DNA of 64,000 nt, taken from the NCBI RefSeq assembly GCF_000233955.1, contig NZ_JH376616.1, positions 310,001 through 374,000 of the forward strand. The letters are read 5' to 3'. The position numbers and the translations under genes were made by a program. The notes below the pieces were generated by a model. That model was not told the DNA's origin, made no database searches, and saw only the letters and a list, made by a program, of their open reading frames with translations. Each line of letters begins with the position of its first letter. The first letter of the stretch is position 1. This DNA is from Paraprevotella clara YIT 11840. Its GTDB lineage: Bacteria; Bacteroidota; Bacteroidia; Bacteroidales; Bacteroidaceae. Shown in pieces: positions 25,725 to 35,426 of the stretch.

Positions 25725-27629
25725 TTACCCCTCAATCTCGGCCAACTCCAACCAACGCATGGACTTTTCGTCCAGTTCGTCATTGAGGAGGGACAGGCGC
25801 TTGGACTTATCCGTCAATTCTTCTACAGACAGTGCCCCGCTACACAAAGCTTCCTCAATGTTTTTCTTTTCCGACTCGAGTGAGGCGATATCTTGCTCCA
25901 ACAGTTCCATCTCCCGACGTTCCTTAAACGTCATTTTACGCTTTTGTTCTCCATGAGCCGGACGGGAAGTCTTTTGCACCGGCGGCTCTTTTGTTTTCGA
26001 GGACAGGTCTTTTTGTTGTTCGCGCTCAAACTTTTGTTTTTCTTCCTGCCATTCCCGATACTGCGTGTAGTTGCCCGGAAAGTCACGCACATCGCCCTGC
26101 CCCTGAAATACCAAAAGATGATCCACCACCTTGTCCATAAAATAACGGTCGTGGCTCACCACAATCACGCAACCTTTGAAATTCCGCAAATATTCCTCCA
26201 ATACCTGCAACGTGACAATGTCCAAATCGTTGGTAGGCTCGTCCAACACCAGGAAGTTCGGATTCTGCATCAACACGGTGCAAAGATACAGGCGGCGGCG
26301 CTCTCCTCCGCTCAATTTATACACGTAGTTTTGCTGGTCTTTGGGCGAAAACATGAAATGCTGCAAAAATTGCATGGCCGACAGATGCCGACCTCCCCCA
26401 AGGTCGATATATTCGGCAATGCTCCTCACCGCGTCGATGACTTTCATTTGTTCGTCGAAAACCATCCCGTCTTGCGAATAATACCCGAACTTCACCGTCT
26501 CGCCCACGACGACCCGTCCGCTGTCCGGCTTCACCAAACCCAGCAGAATCTTGATGAAGGTAGACTTGCCGGTGCCGTTATTCCCTACGATACCCATTTT
26601 CTCATACCGCGAGAAAGTATAAAAGAAATCTTTCAGGATGACTTTATCCGGTCCGTAACTTTTGCTAATGTAGTCGGCCTCGAAGATTTTGCTACCGATA
26701 TAAGACGATTTCACCTCCAACGACACGCTCTGTTCCACCGTTTTACGTTTTGCCACTTTCTCCAGTTCGTAAAACGCTTCCTCACGATAACGCGCCTTAT
26801 GCCCTCGGGCGCAAGGCATGCGGCGCATCCAGTCCAATTCCGTACGATAAAGGTTGTTGGCACGCGCCACCTCGGCATTCGATGCGTCGATACGTTCCTG
26901 CCGTTTCTGCAAATAATAGCTATAGTTCCCTTTGTAAGTATATACGGTATAGTCGTCCAGTTCCAATATGACGGAACAAACCCGATCCAGAAAATAACGG
27001 TCGTGTGTCACCATCAGCAGACTCAACTTGGAACGTTTCAGATAACCTTCAAGCCACTCTATCATTTCCAGGTCAAGATGATTGGTCGGCTCGTCCAGAA
27101 TCAGCAAATCCGGTTCGGTAATCAGCACATTGGCCAAGGCCACCCGTTTAAGTTGCCCACCCGACAGCGTGGAAATCTTCTGATTGAAAGAATGTATTTT
27201 CAACTGCGACAGAATTTGCTTCGCCCGGTTCTCGTAGTCCCAGGCTTTTTCCCTCTCCATCCGGTCGAGAATCTCTTCCAAACGAGGGTTTCCGGGCGTA
27301 TTCATACAATTTTCATATTCCCGTATCAAATTGGTCACGGCATTGCCATGGCTGAAACAAGCCTCGATGACCGTCAAATCGGGCGGATAAGAAGGCGCCT
27401 GTTCCAGATAGCCCACATTCAAGTCGCGGCGGAACACCACGTTTCCTTCGTCATATCCGTCTTTTCCTCCTATTATATTTAATAAAGTCGACTTACCGGT
27501 TCCGTTCTTGGCAATCAAGCCTACCCGTTGCCCTTCGGCAATGCCGAAAGAAATATGTTCGAACAACATGCGGTCACCTATACGCTTGGTCAAACCGTCT
27601 ACCTGTAAATAAGGATTCACTAAAGCCAT
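25725..27629 (-). CDS. ABC-F family ATPase (Uup-like, duplicated ATP-binding cassettes)
   Basis: 634 residues from ATG 27629; an ATG five codons upstream is less conserved-looking. Two soluble ABC domains: Walker A LIAKNGTGKSTLLNIIGG and GIVGNNGTGKSTFIKILLG, signatures LSGGQLKRVALANVLI and LSGGERRRLYLCTVLM, Walker B LLILDEPTNHLD and FLVLDEPTNDLD. The interdomain linker includes DWMRRMPCARGHKARYREE, a basic stretch as in ribosome-acting ABC-F proteins. A charged C-terminal coiled coil (about 530-634) resembles Uup. No membrane domain, so it acts on the ribosome or nucleic acid rather than transport. A resistance role of the kind shown by some ABC-F proteins cannot be excluded. Confidence 0.9.
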   Translation of the reverse strand: MALVNPYLQVDGLTKRIGDRMLFEHISFGIAEGQRVGLIAKNGTGKSTLLNIIGGKDGYDEGNVVFRRDLNVGYLEQAPSYPPDLTVIEACFSHGNAVTNLIREYENCMNTPGNPRLEEILDRMEREKAWDYENRAKQILSQLKIHSFNQKISTLSGGQLKRVALANVLITEPDLLILDEPTNHLDLEMIEWLEGYLKRSKLSLLMVTHDRYFLDRVCSVILELDDYTVYTYKGNYSYYLQKRQERIDASNAEVARANNLYRTELDWMRRMPCARGHKARYREEAFYELEKVAKRKTVEQSVSLEVKSSYIGSKIFEADYISKSYGPDKVILKDFFYTFSRYEKMGIVGNNGTGKSTFIKILLGLVKPDSGRVVVGETVKFGYYSQDGMVFDEQMKVIDAVRSIAEYIDLGGGRHLSAMQFLQHFMFSPKDQQNYVYKLSGGERRRLYLCTVLMQNPNFLVLDEPTNDLDIVTLQVLEEYLRNFKGCVIVVSHDRYFMDKVVDHLLVFQGQGDVRDFPGNYTQYREWQEEKQKFEREQQKDLSSKTKEPPVQKTSRPAHGEQKRKMTFKERREMELLEQDIASLESEKKNIEEALCSGALSVEELTDKSKRLSLLNDELDEKSMRWLELAEIEG

Positions 27630-27763
27630 ATTCCATCCATACAAATTGCCCGCGAATATAACGATTAATTATGAAACCCGCAAAAAGAAACTTCAAAGTG
27701 GAAAACTTTCTGTTTTCAGTGAAAAAAAATGGGAAAGATGCGTGTTTTTTAGAAATTATTCAT

Positions 27764-27771
27764 TACTTTTG
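27764..27771 (+). promoter_or_regulatory. Promoter -7 element for rho
   Basis: TACTTTTG, exact TAnnTTTG. It implies an untranslated leader of about 135 bases before the ATG at 27913, long enough for autoregulation by Rho, as known in other bacteria. Confidence 0.55.
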
Positions 27772-27912
27772 CACCAACAAAATGCAAGATGACTGTAATC
27801 ACACAGTATTCTTTCTTTAATCACAACAAAGAAAATCCAATCAAAAGAATCCTACTTTTATTCTACAGATAAACTCTGTACAATACAAGAAAAGTACAAC
27901 ACATACTTACAT

Positions 27913-29931
27913 ATGCATAAGAAAAGTGAATTAGAAGCCATGTCTCAGGAAGAACTGATAGACATAGCAAAGAATTTAGGAATCCCCTCACCTAATGAAG
28001 GAGACCGTATGGGGCTGATCTATCAAATCATAGACGAAGAGTCCATATTGTCCGCCTCACAAAAAGCCACTACAACGAAAACACCGCGCAAACGCGTCAG
28101 AGTGAGCAAGAAAGAAACCGACCGCGTATATAGTGCCTCACAAGGCAACGGCGAGAACTTCGATATGAAGAAAAAGGAAGCCGCCCGCGATAATAAAGAA
28201 GAGGCAACGGAACTGAAAAATGAAAAAACAACTCCCGTAATCAGTCCCGAATTGGCAGACCTGCCGGTGGAAGCCATCGTGGAAAAAGAAATATCTGACA
28301 ATACAATAGAAAACAATGCAGAAGCTCTTTCCGCCCCGGCTCCCAAAAAGAGAGGACGGAAATCAAAAGCCGAAAAAGCGGCATTGGAAGCTGCTGCAAA
28401 ATTAGCAGAGGAACAAGCCACTGTTTTGTCGGACAAAGCAAAGCAGCTTCCGGTTATGGACGAACCTATCACCGACGTTCCGTTGGAAATCTTGCAGGAC
28501 ATTCCGGCTCAGTCCGCGGAAACAATTGACGATGTGACAGAAGCCGAGGTTCCGGAAATCACGGAAAAAACAGAATCTGTGGCACCTTCTACAGAAAATT
28601 TCTTCTCTGCAGACGAAAATGATTTCGTCGTGGTGGAAGACATCCCCATCATCCCGACAGAACCGGCCATGGATGAAACGTATATGACTTACCCCAGCCA
28701 ACAACCGGACATTACATCTCACGGACTTCCCGATACCTATTCGTACGAAGCGGCAGAAAACGCCCCGGAAAAGGAAATAGTACTTCCTAAAGGCACCGAA
28801 CCGACATACGATTTCGGAGACATCCTGACGGGCGAAGGAGTTTTGGAAATCATGCAGGACGGATACGGCTTCCTGCGCTCCAGCGACTATAATTATCTGT
28901 CTTCTCCGGACGACATCTACGTAAGCACTTCACAAATCAAATTGTTCGGCCTTAAAACCGGTGATGTGGTAGAAGGCCCCGTACGTCCTCCGAAACCCGG
29001 CGAAAAGTATTTCCCGCTCATCCGAGTGACAAAAATCAACGGTTGTGCTCCCAGCGACGTGAGAGACCGAGTGCCTTTCGAACATCTCACTCCGCTTTTC
29101 CCCGACGAAAAGTTCAAACTTTGTAAAGGACATAACGACAATCTTTCTACACGTATCGTAGACTTGTTTGCCCCCATCGGTAAAGGACAACGCGCCTTAT
29201 TGGTGGCACAACCTAAAACGGGTAAGACCATCCTGATGAAGGATATTGCCAACGCTATCGCCGCCAACCACCCGGAAGCGTACCTCATCATGCTGTTGAT
29301 TGACGAACGTCCGGAAGAAGTAACGGACATGGCACGCACCGTCAACGCCGAAGTCATAGCCTCCACGTTCGACGAACCGGCGGAACGCCACGTGAAGATA
29401 GCCGGCATCGTACTGGAAAAGGCCAAGAGAATGGTAGAATGCGGACACGACGTGGTCATCTTCCTCGACTCCATCACGCGACTGGCACGCGCTTACAATA
29501 CGGTTTCTCCCGCCAGCGGAAAGGTTCTCTCCGGAGGTGTGGATGCCAACGCACTGCACAAGCCGAAACGTTTCTTCGGAGCAGCCCGTAACATCGAAAA
29601 CGGCGGTTCGCTGACCATTATAGCCACCGCACTGATAGACACCGGTAGTAAAATGGACGAAGTCATCTTCGAGGAGTTTAAGGGTACGGGAAATATGGAG
29701 CTCCAGCTCGACCGTTCGCTGAGCAACAAGCGTATCTTCCCGGCTGTCAACATCGTAGCTTCAAGCACAAGACGCGACGACCTGTTGCATGACAAACAGA
29801 CCCTGGATCGCATGTGGGTACTGCGCAAGATTCTTGCGGACATGAACCCGATAGAAGCCATGACGTTCTTGAAAGACCGGATTGAACCGACTAAGAACAA
29901 CGAAGAGTTCCTGATGAGCATGAATTCATAA
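27913..29931 (+). CDS. rho: Transcription termination factor Rho with a long disordered insert
   Basis: 672 residues against about 420 in E. coli. Residues 1-45 are the helical Rho N-terminal domain ([20 protein letters not shown]). Residues about 46-295 are low-complexity, first Lys/Arg-rich ([29 protein letters not shown]), then strongly acidic and Thr/Pro/Glu-rich. From about 297 the RNA-binding domain follows ([39 protein letters not shown]), then the hexameric ATPase with Walker [18 protein letters not shown] (about 430), [18 protein letters not shown]-type Walker B and Q-loop/R-loop regions. An insert at this position is known in Bacteroides Rho, where it supports phase separation. Monocistronic, with its own promoter and terminator. 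Confidence 0.97.
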   Translation: MHKKSELEAMSQEELIDIAKNLGIPSPNEGDRMGLIYQIIDEESILSASQKATTTKTPRKRVRVSKKETDRVYSASQGNGENFDMKKKEAARDNKEEATELKNEKTTPVISPELADLPVEAIVEKEISDNTIENNAEALSAPAPKKRGRKSKAEKAALEAAAKLAEEQATVLSDKAKQLPVMDEPITDVPLEILQDIPAQSAETIDDVTEAEVPEITEKTESVAPSTENFFSADENDFVVVEDIPIIPTEPAMDETYMTYPSQQPDITSHGLPDTYSYEAAENAPEKEIVLPKGTEPTYDFGDILTGEGVLEIMQDGYGFLRSSDYNYLSSPDDIYVSTSQIKLFGLKTGDVVEGPVRPPKPGEKYFPLIRVTKINGCAPSDVRDRVPFEHLTPLFPDEKFKLCKGHNDNLSTRIVDLFAPIGKGQRALLVAQPKTGKTILMKDIANAIAANHPEAYLIMLLIDERPEEVTDMARTVNAEVIASTFDEPAERHVKIAGIVLEKAKRMVECGHDVVIFLDSITRLARAYNTVSPASGKVLSGGVDANALHKPKRFFGAARNIENGGSLTIIATALIDTGSKMDEVIFEEFKGTGNMELQLDRSLSNKRIFPAVNIVASSTRRDDLLHDKQTLDRMWVLRKILADMNPIEAMTFLKDRIEPTKNNEEFLMSMNS

Positions 29932-29974
29932 AGCCTGAATCCTCGCACGAGGTCTATATCCGGCTTACAAATAT

Positions 29975-30019
29975 AAGCGTTCCATCGTCTCCTTCTTTTC
30001 CGAAGACGATGGAACGCTT
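29975..30019 (+). terminator. Hairpin terminator after rho (convergent with the AraC gene)
   Basis: A perfect 16-bp stem (29975-29990 with 30004-30019), 13-base pyrimidine-rich loop, followed by CTTATAAAATT. It can serve both convergent genes. Confidence 0.75.
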
Positions 30020-30066
30020 CTTATAAAATTCCAGTCCACAAAAGTTCTTAGATATTGAAAGGACTG

Positions 30067-30906
30067 TCAACGTTTCGACCTCAAGCGGTATTGCTGGGGC
30101 GACATGTGTTTCAAACGCTTGAAAAAACGTCCGAAATAAGACTGGTCAGGGAATCCGAGACTGACACTGATATCCTGTATGCTCGAATTGTTTTTATCCA
30201 ATAACTTCATGGCCTCGTGCATAAGGGTTTCGTCGATAATCTGTTTGGGCGTACGTCCGATCATCCCTTTCGAGACCTGAGTAAGATATTTGGATGAAAT
30301 ACAAAGTTTACCGGCATAAAACTGCACTTCGTGCTCACGCGTCAGATGTTCATGAAGTAACTCCATAAAGTTCCGGAACAACTCCCGGGAGCGGGAAGAG
30401 TCCAAAGACAAATTCTCCAGACGTGCAGCCCCACACATTTCGTAAGCCCCATACACCAGACCATTCACTAAACTCAGTACTAATTCACGCGTGTATCCCC
30501 TGCCGTAATCCGCAACCGCAAAACGAAACAATTCCCGAAAATGCTCCACCAGTTTCCGGTTTTCCGTATCCACCCCCCAAATCACTTGTGTAAACAAAAG
30601 TAATAGAAAACGAGGCTCCATACGTTCCGTACTGTCCCGAAGCATAGAAGGCGGAAAAGCCATCAACGAAACTGAAAAATCCGTCGTGGAACGCAACTTC
30701 TTCAGCGGTAACTCAGGCCGCATGAAAAGTATCTGGTTCCGCTCCAAAATATACTCATTTTCCCCTACGAAAACAGAAGCCTTCCCTCTCTCCACCATTA
30801 CAAGTAAACACTTGTCTAAAGTCACCCCACTCTCTACCGTCCAATTCAAAGAAGTCCTAAAATAAAAACACTCCTGCGCCAACAACGAACGTATGTTTTC
30901 TTCCAT
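30067..30906 (-). CDS. AraC-family transcriptional regulator
   Basis: 279 residues. The C-terminal third has two helix-turn-helix motifs: VQFYAGKLCISSKYLTQVSK and NSSIQDISVSLGFPDQSYFG followed by RFFKRLKHMSPQQYRLRSKR, the standard AraC signature. The N-terminal part is a cupin-like sensor (CLLVMVERGKASVFVGENEY, ILFMRPELPLKKL). It is transcribed away from the RND efflux operon, with about 70 bases between the facing promoters, so control of that operon in response to a small ligand is the natural guess; neither ligand nor binding site can be read. Confidence 0.9.
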   Translation of the reverse strand: MEENIRSLLAQECFYFRTSLNWTVESGVTLDKCLLVMVERGKASVFVGENEYILERNQILFMRPELPLKKLRSTTDFSVSLMAFPPSMLRDSTERMEPRFLLLLFTQVIWGVDTENRKLVEHFRELFRFAVADYGRGYTRELVLSLVNGLVYGAYEMCGAARLENLSLDSSRSRELFRNFMELLHEHLTREHEVQFYAGKLCISSKYLTQVSKGMIGRTPKQIIDETLMHEAMKLLDKNNSSIQDISVSLGFPDQSYFGRFFKRLKHMSPQQYRLRSKR

Positions 30907-30932
30907 AAAGAGATTATTTCGTTAATAGAAAT

Positions 30933-30940
30933 CAAAATTA
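30933..30940 (-). promoter_or_regulatory. Promoter -7 element for the AraC gene
   Basis: TAATTTTG on the minus strand, exact TAnnTTTG, about 26 bases before the start codon. Confidence 0.55.
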
Positions 30941-31027
30941 AGTAGAATATTCCTAAAATGCAAGGTTACTTCCCAAAATGAACAAAACAAAGGTACTTTT
31001 AACAAGCGTATACTCGCACAGTTTGTG

Positions 31028-31035
31028 TATTTTTG
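31028..31035 (+). promoter_or_regulatory. Promoter -7 element for the RND efflux operon
   Basis: TATTTTTG, a TAnnTTTG match. A longer reading of the next gene from 30978 would start upstream of it, which supports ATG 31071. Confidence 0.5.
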
Positions 31036-31070
31036 CACCGTTTTTGAGATTATTATTTTATTTATTAATT

Positions 31071-32198
31071 ATGAATAGAGGTATTAAGACTGTTGCAACG
31101 ACAGCATTTTGTTGCTTAGTTGCGTTAACTGGTTGCAATAAGCAACAACAAGCAATGGACACGGGTTCTTACAAGACAATGACCGTAAAAACCGACTCCA
31201 TAGTATTACAATCACTTTACAGTGCAAGAATTGAAGGACGTCAGGATGTAGAGATATATCCGCAAGTCAGTGGAACGCTCCAACGTCTGTGCGTGCAAGA
31301 AGGCGACCGTGTCAAGAAAGGACAAACGTTATTTATCATCGACCAGGTGCCTTACCAAGCCGCGTTGAACACAGCCGAAGCCAACCTGAAAGCAGCAGAA
31401 GCAGCAGAAGCTACAGCCGATTTGACATTCAAGAGCACCAAGCGCCTGTTCGATCAGAAAGTCGTTTCCGATTTCGATTTACAGAAAGCTCAAAATAGCT
31501 TATTGAGTGCAAAAGCATCCGTAGCTCAAATGAAAGCACAAGTTGTAAATGCAAGAAACAACTTGTCTTATACCGTAGTAAAAAGCCCGGCCGACGGTGT
31601 GGTAGGCCAGCTTCCTTACCGTCAGGGCGCATTGGTCAGCAGTTCTATCCCGCAGCCTTTGACCACCGTCTCCGACAACAGCGAGCTGTATGTTTACTTC
31701 TCCGTCAACGAAGACGACTTGCTCAATATGACCCGTCAATACGGTTCGTTGGAAGAGGCAGCCAAAAAGATGCCGGCCGTGAAATTGATTCTGAACGACG
31801 GTAGCGTCCTGCCGGACAGCGGTCGCGTTGAATCCATCAGCGGAGTAATCAACACCAGCACAGGTACGGCCCAGGTTCGTGCTACATTCCCCAATGCTTC
31901 TCACCTGTTACACAGTGGAGCCAACGGTAATGTAGAAGTACCGGTATATTACAAGGACGTGATTGTCATCCCGCAGGCCGCTACATTCGAACTTCAGGAC
32001 AAGGTCTTGGTCTATAAGGTCGTAGACGGAAAAGCCCAAAGTGCGAACATCGAAGTGGCTCCCAACAACAATGGTACGGAATACATTGTAACCCAAGGTT
32101 TGAACGTGGGCGATGTCATCATTGCCGAAGGTGCCGGTCTGGTACGCGAAGGTACACCTGTGGGTACAGCACAAGGTGCACAAAATCATGGTAAATAG
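31071..32198 (+). CDS. RND efflux membrane-fusion lipoprotein (AcrA/MexA-like)
   Basis: 375 residues from ATG 31071. Lipobox VALTGC with Cys22, so the protein is anchored to the inner membrane facing the periplasm. The hallmark flanking lipoyl half-motifs are VEIYPQVSGTLQRLCVQEGD and RVKKGQTLFIIDQVPYQAAL, then a helical hairpin rich in Ala (NLKAAEAAEATADLTFKSTK) and NLSYTVVKSPADGVVG, followed by the beta-barrel and membrane-proximal domains. It links the inner-membrane pump to the outer-membrane channel, both encoded directly downstream. An in-frame extension upstream to 30978 (MNKTKVLLTSVYSHSLC) was rejected because it precedes the promoter and would bury the signal peptide. Confidence 0.94.
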   Translation: MNRGIKTVATTAFCCLVALTGCNKQQQAMDTGSYKTMTVKTDSIVLQSLYSARIEGRQDVEIYPQVSGTLQRLCVQEGDRVKKGQTLFIIDQVPYQAALNTAEANLKAAEAAEATADLTFKSTKRLFDQKVVSDFDLQKAQNSLLSAKASVAQMKAQVVNARNNLSYTVVKSPADGVVGQLPYRQGALVSSSIPQPLTTVSDNSELYVYFSVNEDDLLNMTRQYGSLEEAAKKMPAVKLILNDGSVLPDSGRVESISGVINTSTGTAQVRATFPNASHLLHSGANGNVEVPVYYKDVIVIPQAATFELQDKVLVYKVVDGKAQSANIEVAPNNNGTEYIVTQGLNVGDVIIAEGAGLVREGTPVGTAQGAQNHGK

Positions 32199-32222
32199 TG
32201 AATTCTAAATTAAGTAAAAACA

Positions 32223-35200
32223 ATGAAAGGTAACATATTTATAAAACGCCCGGTGATGGCTTTCTCCATCTCCATCCTCATTCTTATCGTAGGATTTATT
32301 TCACTGGGCACCCTGCCGATTGAGCAGTACCCGGACATTGCTCCTCCGACCGTATGTGTCTCGGCCACCTACACGGGAGCCAGCGCAGACGCTGTGATGA
32401 AGAGTGTGGTCCAACCTCTGGAAGAGGCAATCAATGGTGTGGAAAACATGACTTACATGCAGTCTACTGCCACGAACTCCGGTTCTGCCGATATATCTAT
32501 TTACTTCAAACAAGGGACAGACCCCGACATGGCTGCGGTGAACGTTCAAAACCGTGTGAGCAAGGCTCAAGGTTTGTTACCGGTAGAAGTAACGCAAATC
32601 GGTGTGACGACCACCAAACGACAAACCAGTTTCTTGCAAATCGGTTCGTTGTACAGCCCTAACAACCGTTATGACAAGACATTCATTGCCAACTACCTTG
32701 ACATCAACGTAGTGCCCCGTATCAAACGTGTAGAGGGTGTGGGAGACGTGATGGCCATGGGTGACACGTACAGTATGCGTATTTGGCTGAAGCCGGATGT
32801 CATGGCGCAATACGGCCTTGTCCCCACCGACATTACCTCTGCCTTGGGCGAACAGAACTTGGAATCTCCAACCGGTTCATTGGGTGAGAACTCAACGAAT
32901 ACGTTCCAGTTCACCATGAAATATAAGGGACGTCTGACCGATATCAGTCAATTCGAAGATATCGTAGTCCGTTCTTTACCCGACGGTAATATTTTACGCG
33001 TAAAAGACGTGGCTCGTGTAGAACTCGGCACTCAGTCATACGCTTTCGACAGTAACGTAGACGGGCACCCGAGCTGTACCTTTATGGTGTTCCAGGTTGC
33101 CGGTTCAAACGCCACGGAGGTAAATGCGGAAATCTCCAAATTGTTGTCTGAGATTAACGAAGAACTTCCTGAAGGTCTGGAATTCATGACAATGATGAGT
33201 TCCAATGACTTCTTGTTTGCTTCTATCCATGAAGTGGTTGAGACATTGGTAATCGCCATCATCCTCGTTATTTTGGTGGTATATTTCTTCTTGCAGGACT
33301 TCAAGAGTACGCTGATTCCGTCCATTTCCATCATCGTTTCATTGGTGGGAACCTTTGCGGCCATGCAAATTGCAGGTTTCAGTATCAACATCCTGACACT
33401 ATTCGCACTCGTGTTGGTTATCGGTACGGTGGTGGACGACTCCATTGTGGTGGTCGAAGCCGTACAATCCAAATTCGATGTCGGATACACATCGCCCTAT
33501 CTGGCCACCAAAGATGCATTGTCTGATGTTACCATGGCCGTTATCACTTGTACCCTTGTGTTTATGGCTGTGTTTATCCCTGTGACCTTCATGGGCGGTA
33601 CGTCCGGTATCTTCTACACTCAATTCGGTGTGACCATGGCCGTAGCCGTAGGTATTTCATGTCTGAATGCCTTGACGTTGTGTCCGGCGCTATGTGCTAT
33701 GTGGATGCGTCCTGCGAGCGGCAAGAAAGGCAAAAGAAGCATTAACGGTATCGTAAAAGCCGCCTACAATGCTTCGTTCAATGCCATGATGAGCAAATAT
33801 AAGAATGGAGTCATGTTCTTCATTCATCATCGTTGGATTTCATGGGGCTCGCTTGTTGTTTCATGCGTGCTGTTAGTGTACTTTATGAAGACGACCAAAA
33901 CGGCATTGGTTCCTCAGGAAGACCAGGGTACGATGATGGTCAATGTCAGCATGTCGCCGGGTAGCAGTTTGGCTACTACCAACAAGACAATGGCCAAGAT
34001 AGAAAACATCATCAAGCAAATTCCGGAAGTAGACCATTATTCAAAGATTTCCGGTTACGGCTTCATCGCCGGTCAAGGTACGTCTTACGGTTCTTTCATC
34101 ATTCGTTTGAAAGACTGGAACGAACGTACAGGCAAGGGACAGGATGCCACTTCCGTCATGAATAAACTGAACTTCATGCTGCAAAGCATCAAAGAGGCAC
34201 AATCCTTCACGTTCCAGCCGGGTATGATTCCGGGATACGGTATGGGTAACAGTATCGAATTGCAGCTCCAAGACCGCGTGGGCGGTGACCTGACTTCATT
34301 CTATCAGAATACCATGAAGTTCATCGGTGCATTGAACCAACGCCCTGAAGTAGCCATGGCATATACGACCTTCAACCCGAACTTCCCCCAATATGCTATC
34401 GACATAGATGCGGCAAAATGCAAACGTGCAGGAATCTCTCCGTCTGAAGTGTTAAGCGTATTAGGCGGTTATTGCGGTGGTATTTATGCATCCAACTTCA
34501 ACTTGTTCTCTAAGGTATACCGTATCATGATTCAGGCTGACCCGAAATATCGTTTGGATGAAAAATCGCTGAACAACATCTTTGTACGGGTGAACGGCGA
34601 AATGGCTCCTATCAGCCAATTCCTCAGTGTCAAGAAGACCATGGGACCTGAAGTCACCAACCGGTTCAACCTGTTCGATGCCATTGCCTGCAACGTAAAC
34701 CCGGCTCCGGGTTATTCTTCGGGCCAGACCATGCAAGCCATTGAAGAAGTATTCGCACAGACCATGCCCAACCGTTATAATTATGAATACGGCGGCATCT
34801 CACGTGAAGAGAAAGAAACAGCCGGTTCCAACGACACGGTCTTCATCTACGTGTTCTGTATCGTGCTGATTTTCTTAATTCTGTCGTGTCTGTACGAAAG
34901 TTTCTTAGTTCCGATGGCCGTTATCCTCTCCGTACCGTGCGGTTTGATGGGTTCGTTCCTCTTCGCATGGCTTTTCGGTCTGGAAAACAACATCTATCTG
35001 CAAACCGGTGTGATTATGTTGATTGGTCTGTTGGCTAAGACAGCTATCCTTATCACAGAGTATGCCACGGAACGTCGCCGAAAGGGAATGGGCATTATCG
35101 AAGCAGCCTACTCTGCAGCCCAAGTACGTTTCCGCCCGATTTTGATGACGGTGTTGACCATGATCTTCGGTATGTTGCCTTTGATGTTCGCCACAGGTGC

Positions 35201-35426
35201 CGGAGCCAACGGTAACAGTTCTCTGGGTACGGGTGTTGTCGGCGGTATGTTAATCGGTACTTTGGCGCTACTCTTCATTACTCCTGTATTCTTTATCGTA
35301 TTCCAATACTTGCAAGAAAAGGTTCGTCCGCCTTTGCATGAAGAAGCAGACGCCCAAGTATTAGCAGAACGCCAAAAGAGTTTAGAAGAACGCAGTGCAT
35401 TTAAAAGCGAAAAAGACGAACAATGA
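32223..35426 (+). CDS. RND efflux pump, HAE-1 family (AcrB/MexB-like)
   Basis: 1067 residues, the usual pump size. N-terminus FIKRPVMAFSISILILIVG is typical. The transmembrane proton-relay residues are visible: adjacent aspartates in VIGTVVDDSIVVVEAVQ (helix 4) and the lysine in GLLAKTAILITEYATERR (helix 10). Periplasmic porter motifs such as LGTLPIEQYPDIAPP, GVENMTYMQSTATNSGSADI and PQEDQGTMMVNVSMSPGSS agree with hydrophobic/amphiphilic drug exporters rather than heavy-metal pumps. It exports toxic small molecules from periplasm or membrane in exchange for protons, through the adaptor and channel encoded on either side. Confidence 0.97.
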   Translation: MKGNIFIKRPVMAFSISILILIVGFISLGTLPIEQYPDIAPPTVCVSATYTGASADAVMKSVVQPLEEAINGVENMTYMQSTATNSGSADISIYFKQGTDPDMAAVNVQNRVSKAQGLLPVEVTQIGVTTTKRQTSFLQIGSLYSPNNRYDKTFIANYLDINVVPRIKRVEGVGDVMAMGDTYSMRIWLKPDVMAQYGLVPTDITSALGEQNLESPTGSLGENSTNTFQFTMKYKGRLTDISQFEDIVVRSLPDGNILRVKDVARVELGTQSYAFDSNVDGHPSCTFMVFQVAGSNATEVNAEISKLLSEINEELPEGLEFMTMMSSNDFLFASIHEVVETLVIAIILVILVVYFFLQDFKSTLIPSISIIVSLVGTFAAMQIAGFSINILTLFALVLVIGTVVDDSIVVVEAVQSKFDVGYTSPYLATKDALSDVTMAVITCTLVFMAVFIPVTFMGGTSGIFYTQFGVTMAVAVGISCLNALTLCPALCAMWMRPASGKKGKRSINGIVKAAYNASFNAMMSKYKNGVMFFIHHRWISWGSLVVSCVLLVYFMKTTKTALVPQEDQGTMMVNVSMSPGSSLATTNKTMAKIENIIKQIPEVDHYSKISGYGFIAGQGTSYGSFIIRLKDWNERTGKGQDATSVMNKLNFMLQSIKEAQSFTFQPGMIPGYGMGNSIELQLQDRVGGDLTSFYQNTMKFIGALNQRPEVAMAYTTFNPNFPQYAIDIDAAKCKRAGISPSEVLSVLGGYCGGIYASNFNLFSKVYRIMIQADPKYRLDEKSLNNIFVRVNGEMAPISQFLSVKKTMGPEVTNRFNLFDAIACNVNPAPGYSSGQTMQAIEEVFAQTMPNRYNYEYGGISREEKETAGSNDTVFIYVFCIVLIFLILSCLYESFLVPMAVILSVPCGLMGSFLFAWLFGLENNIYLQTGVIMLIGLLAKTAILITEYATERRRKGMGIIEAAYSAAQVRFRPILMTVLTMIFGMLPLMFATGAGANGNSSLGTGVVGGMLIGTLALLFITPVFFIVFQYLQEKVRPPLHEEADAQVLAERQKSLEERSAFKSEKDEQ

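Noticed and set aside
25893-27482. Open frame of 529 codons on the plus strand
   Set aside because: Antisense to the ABC-F ATPase, which has all Walker and signature motifs; this frame has none.
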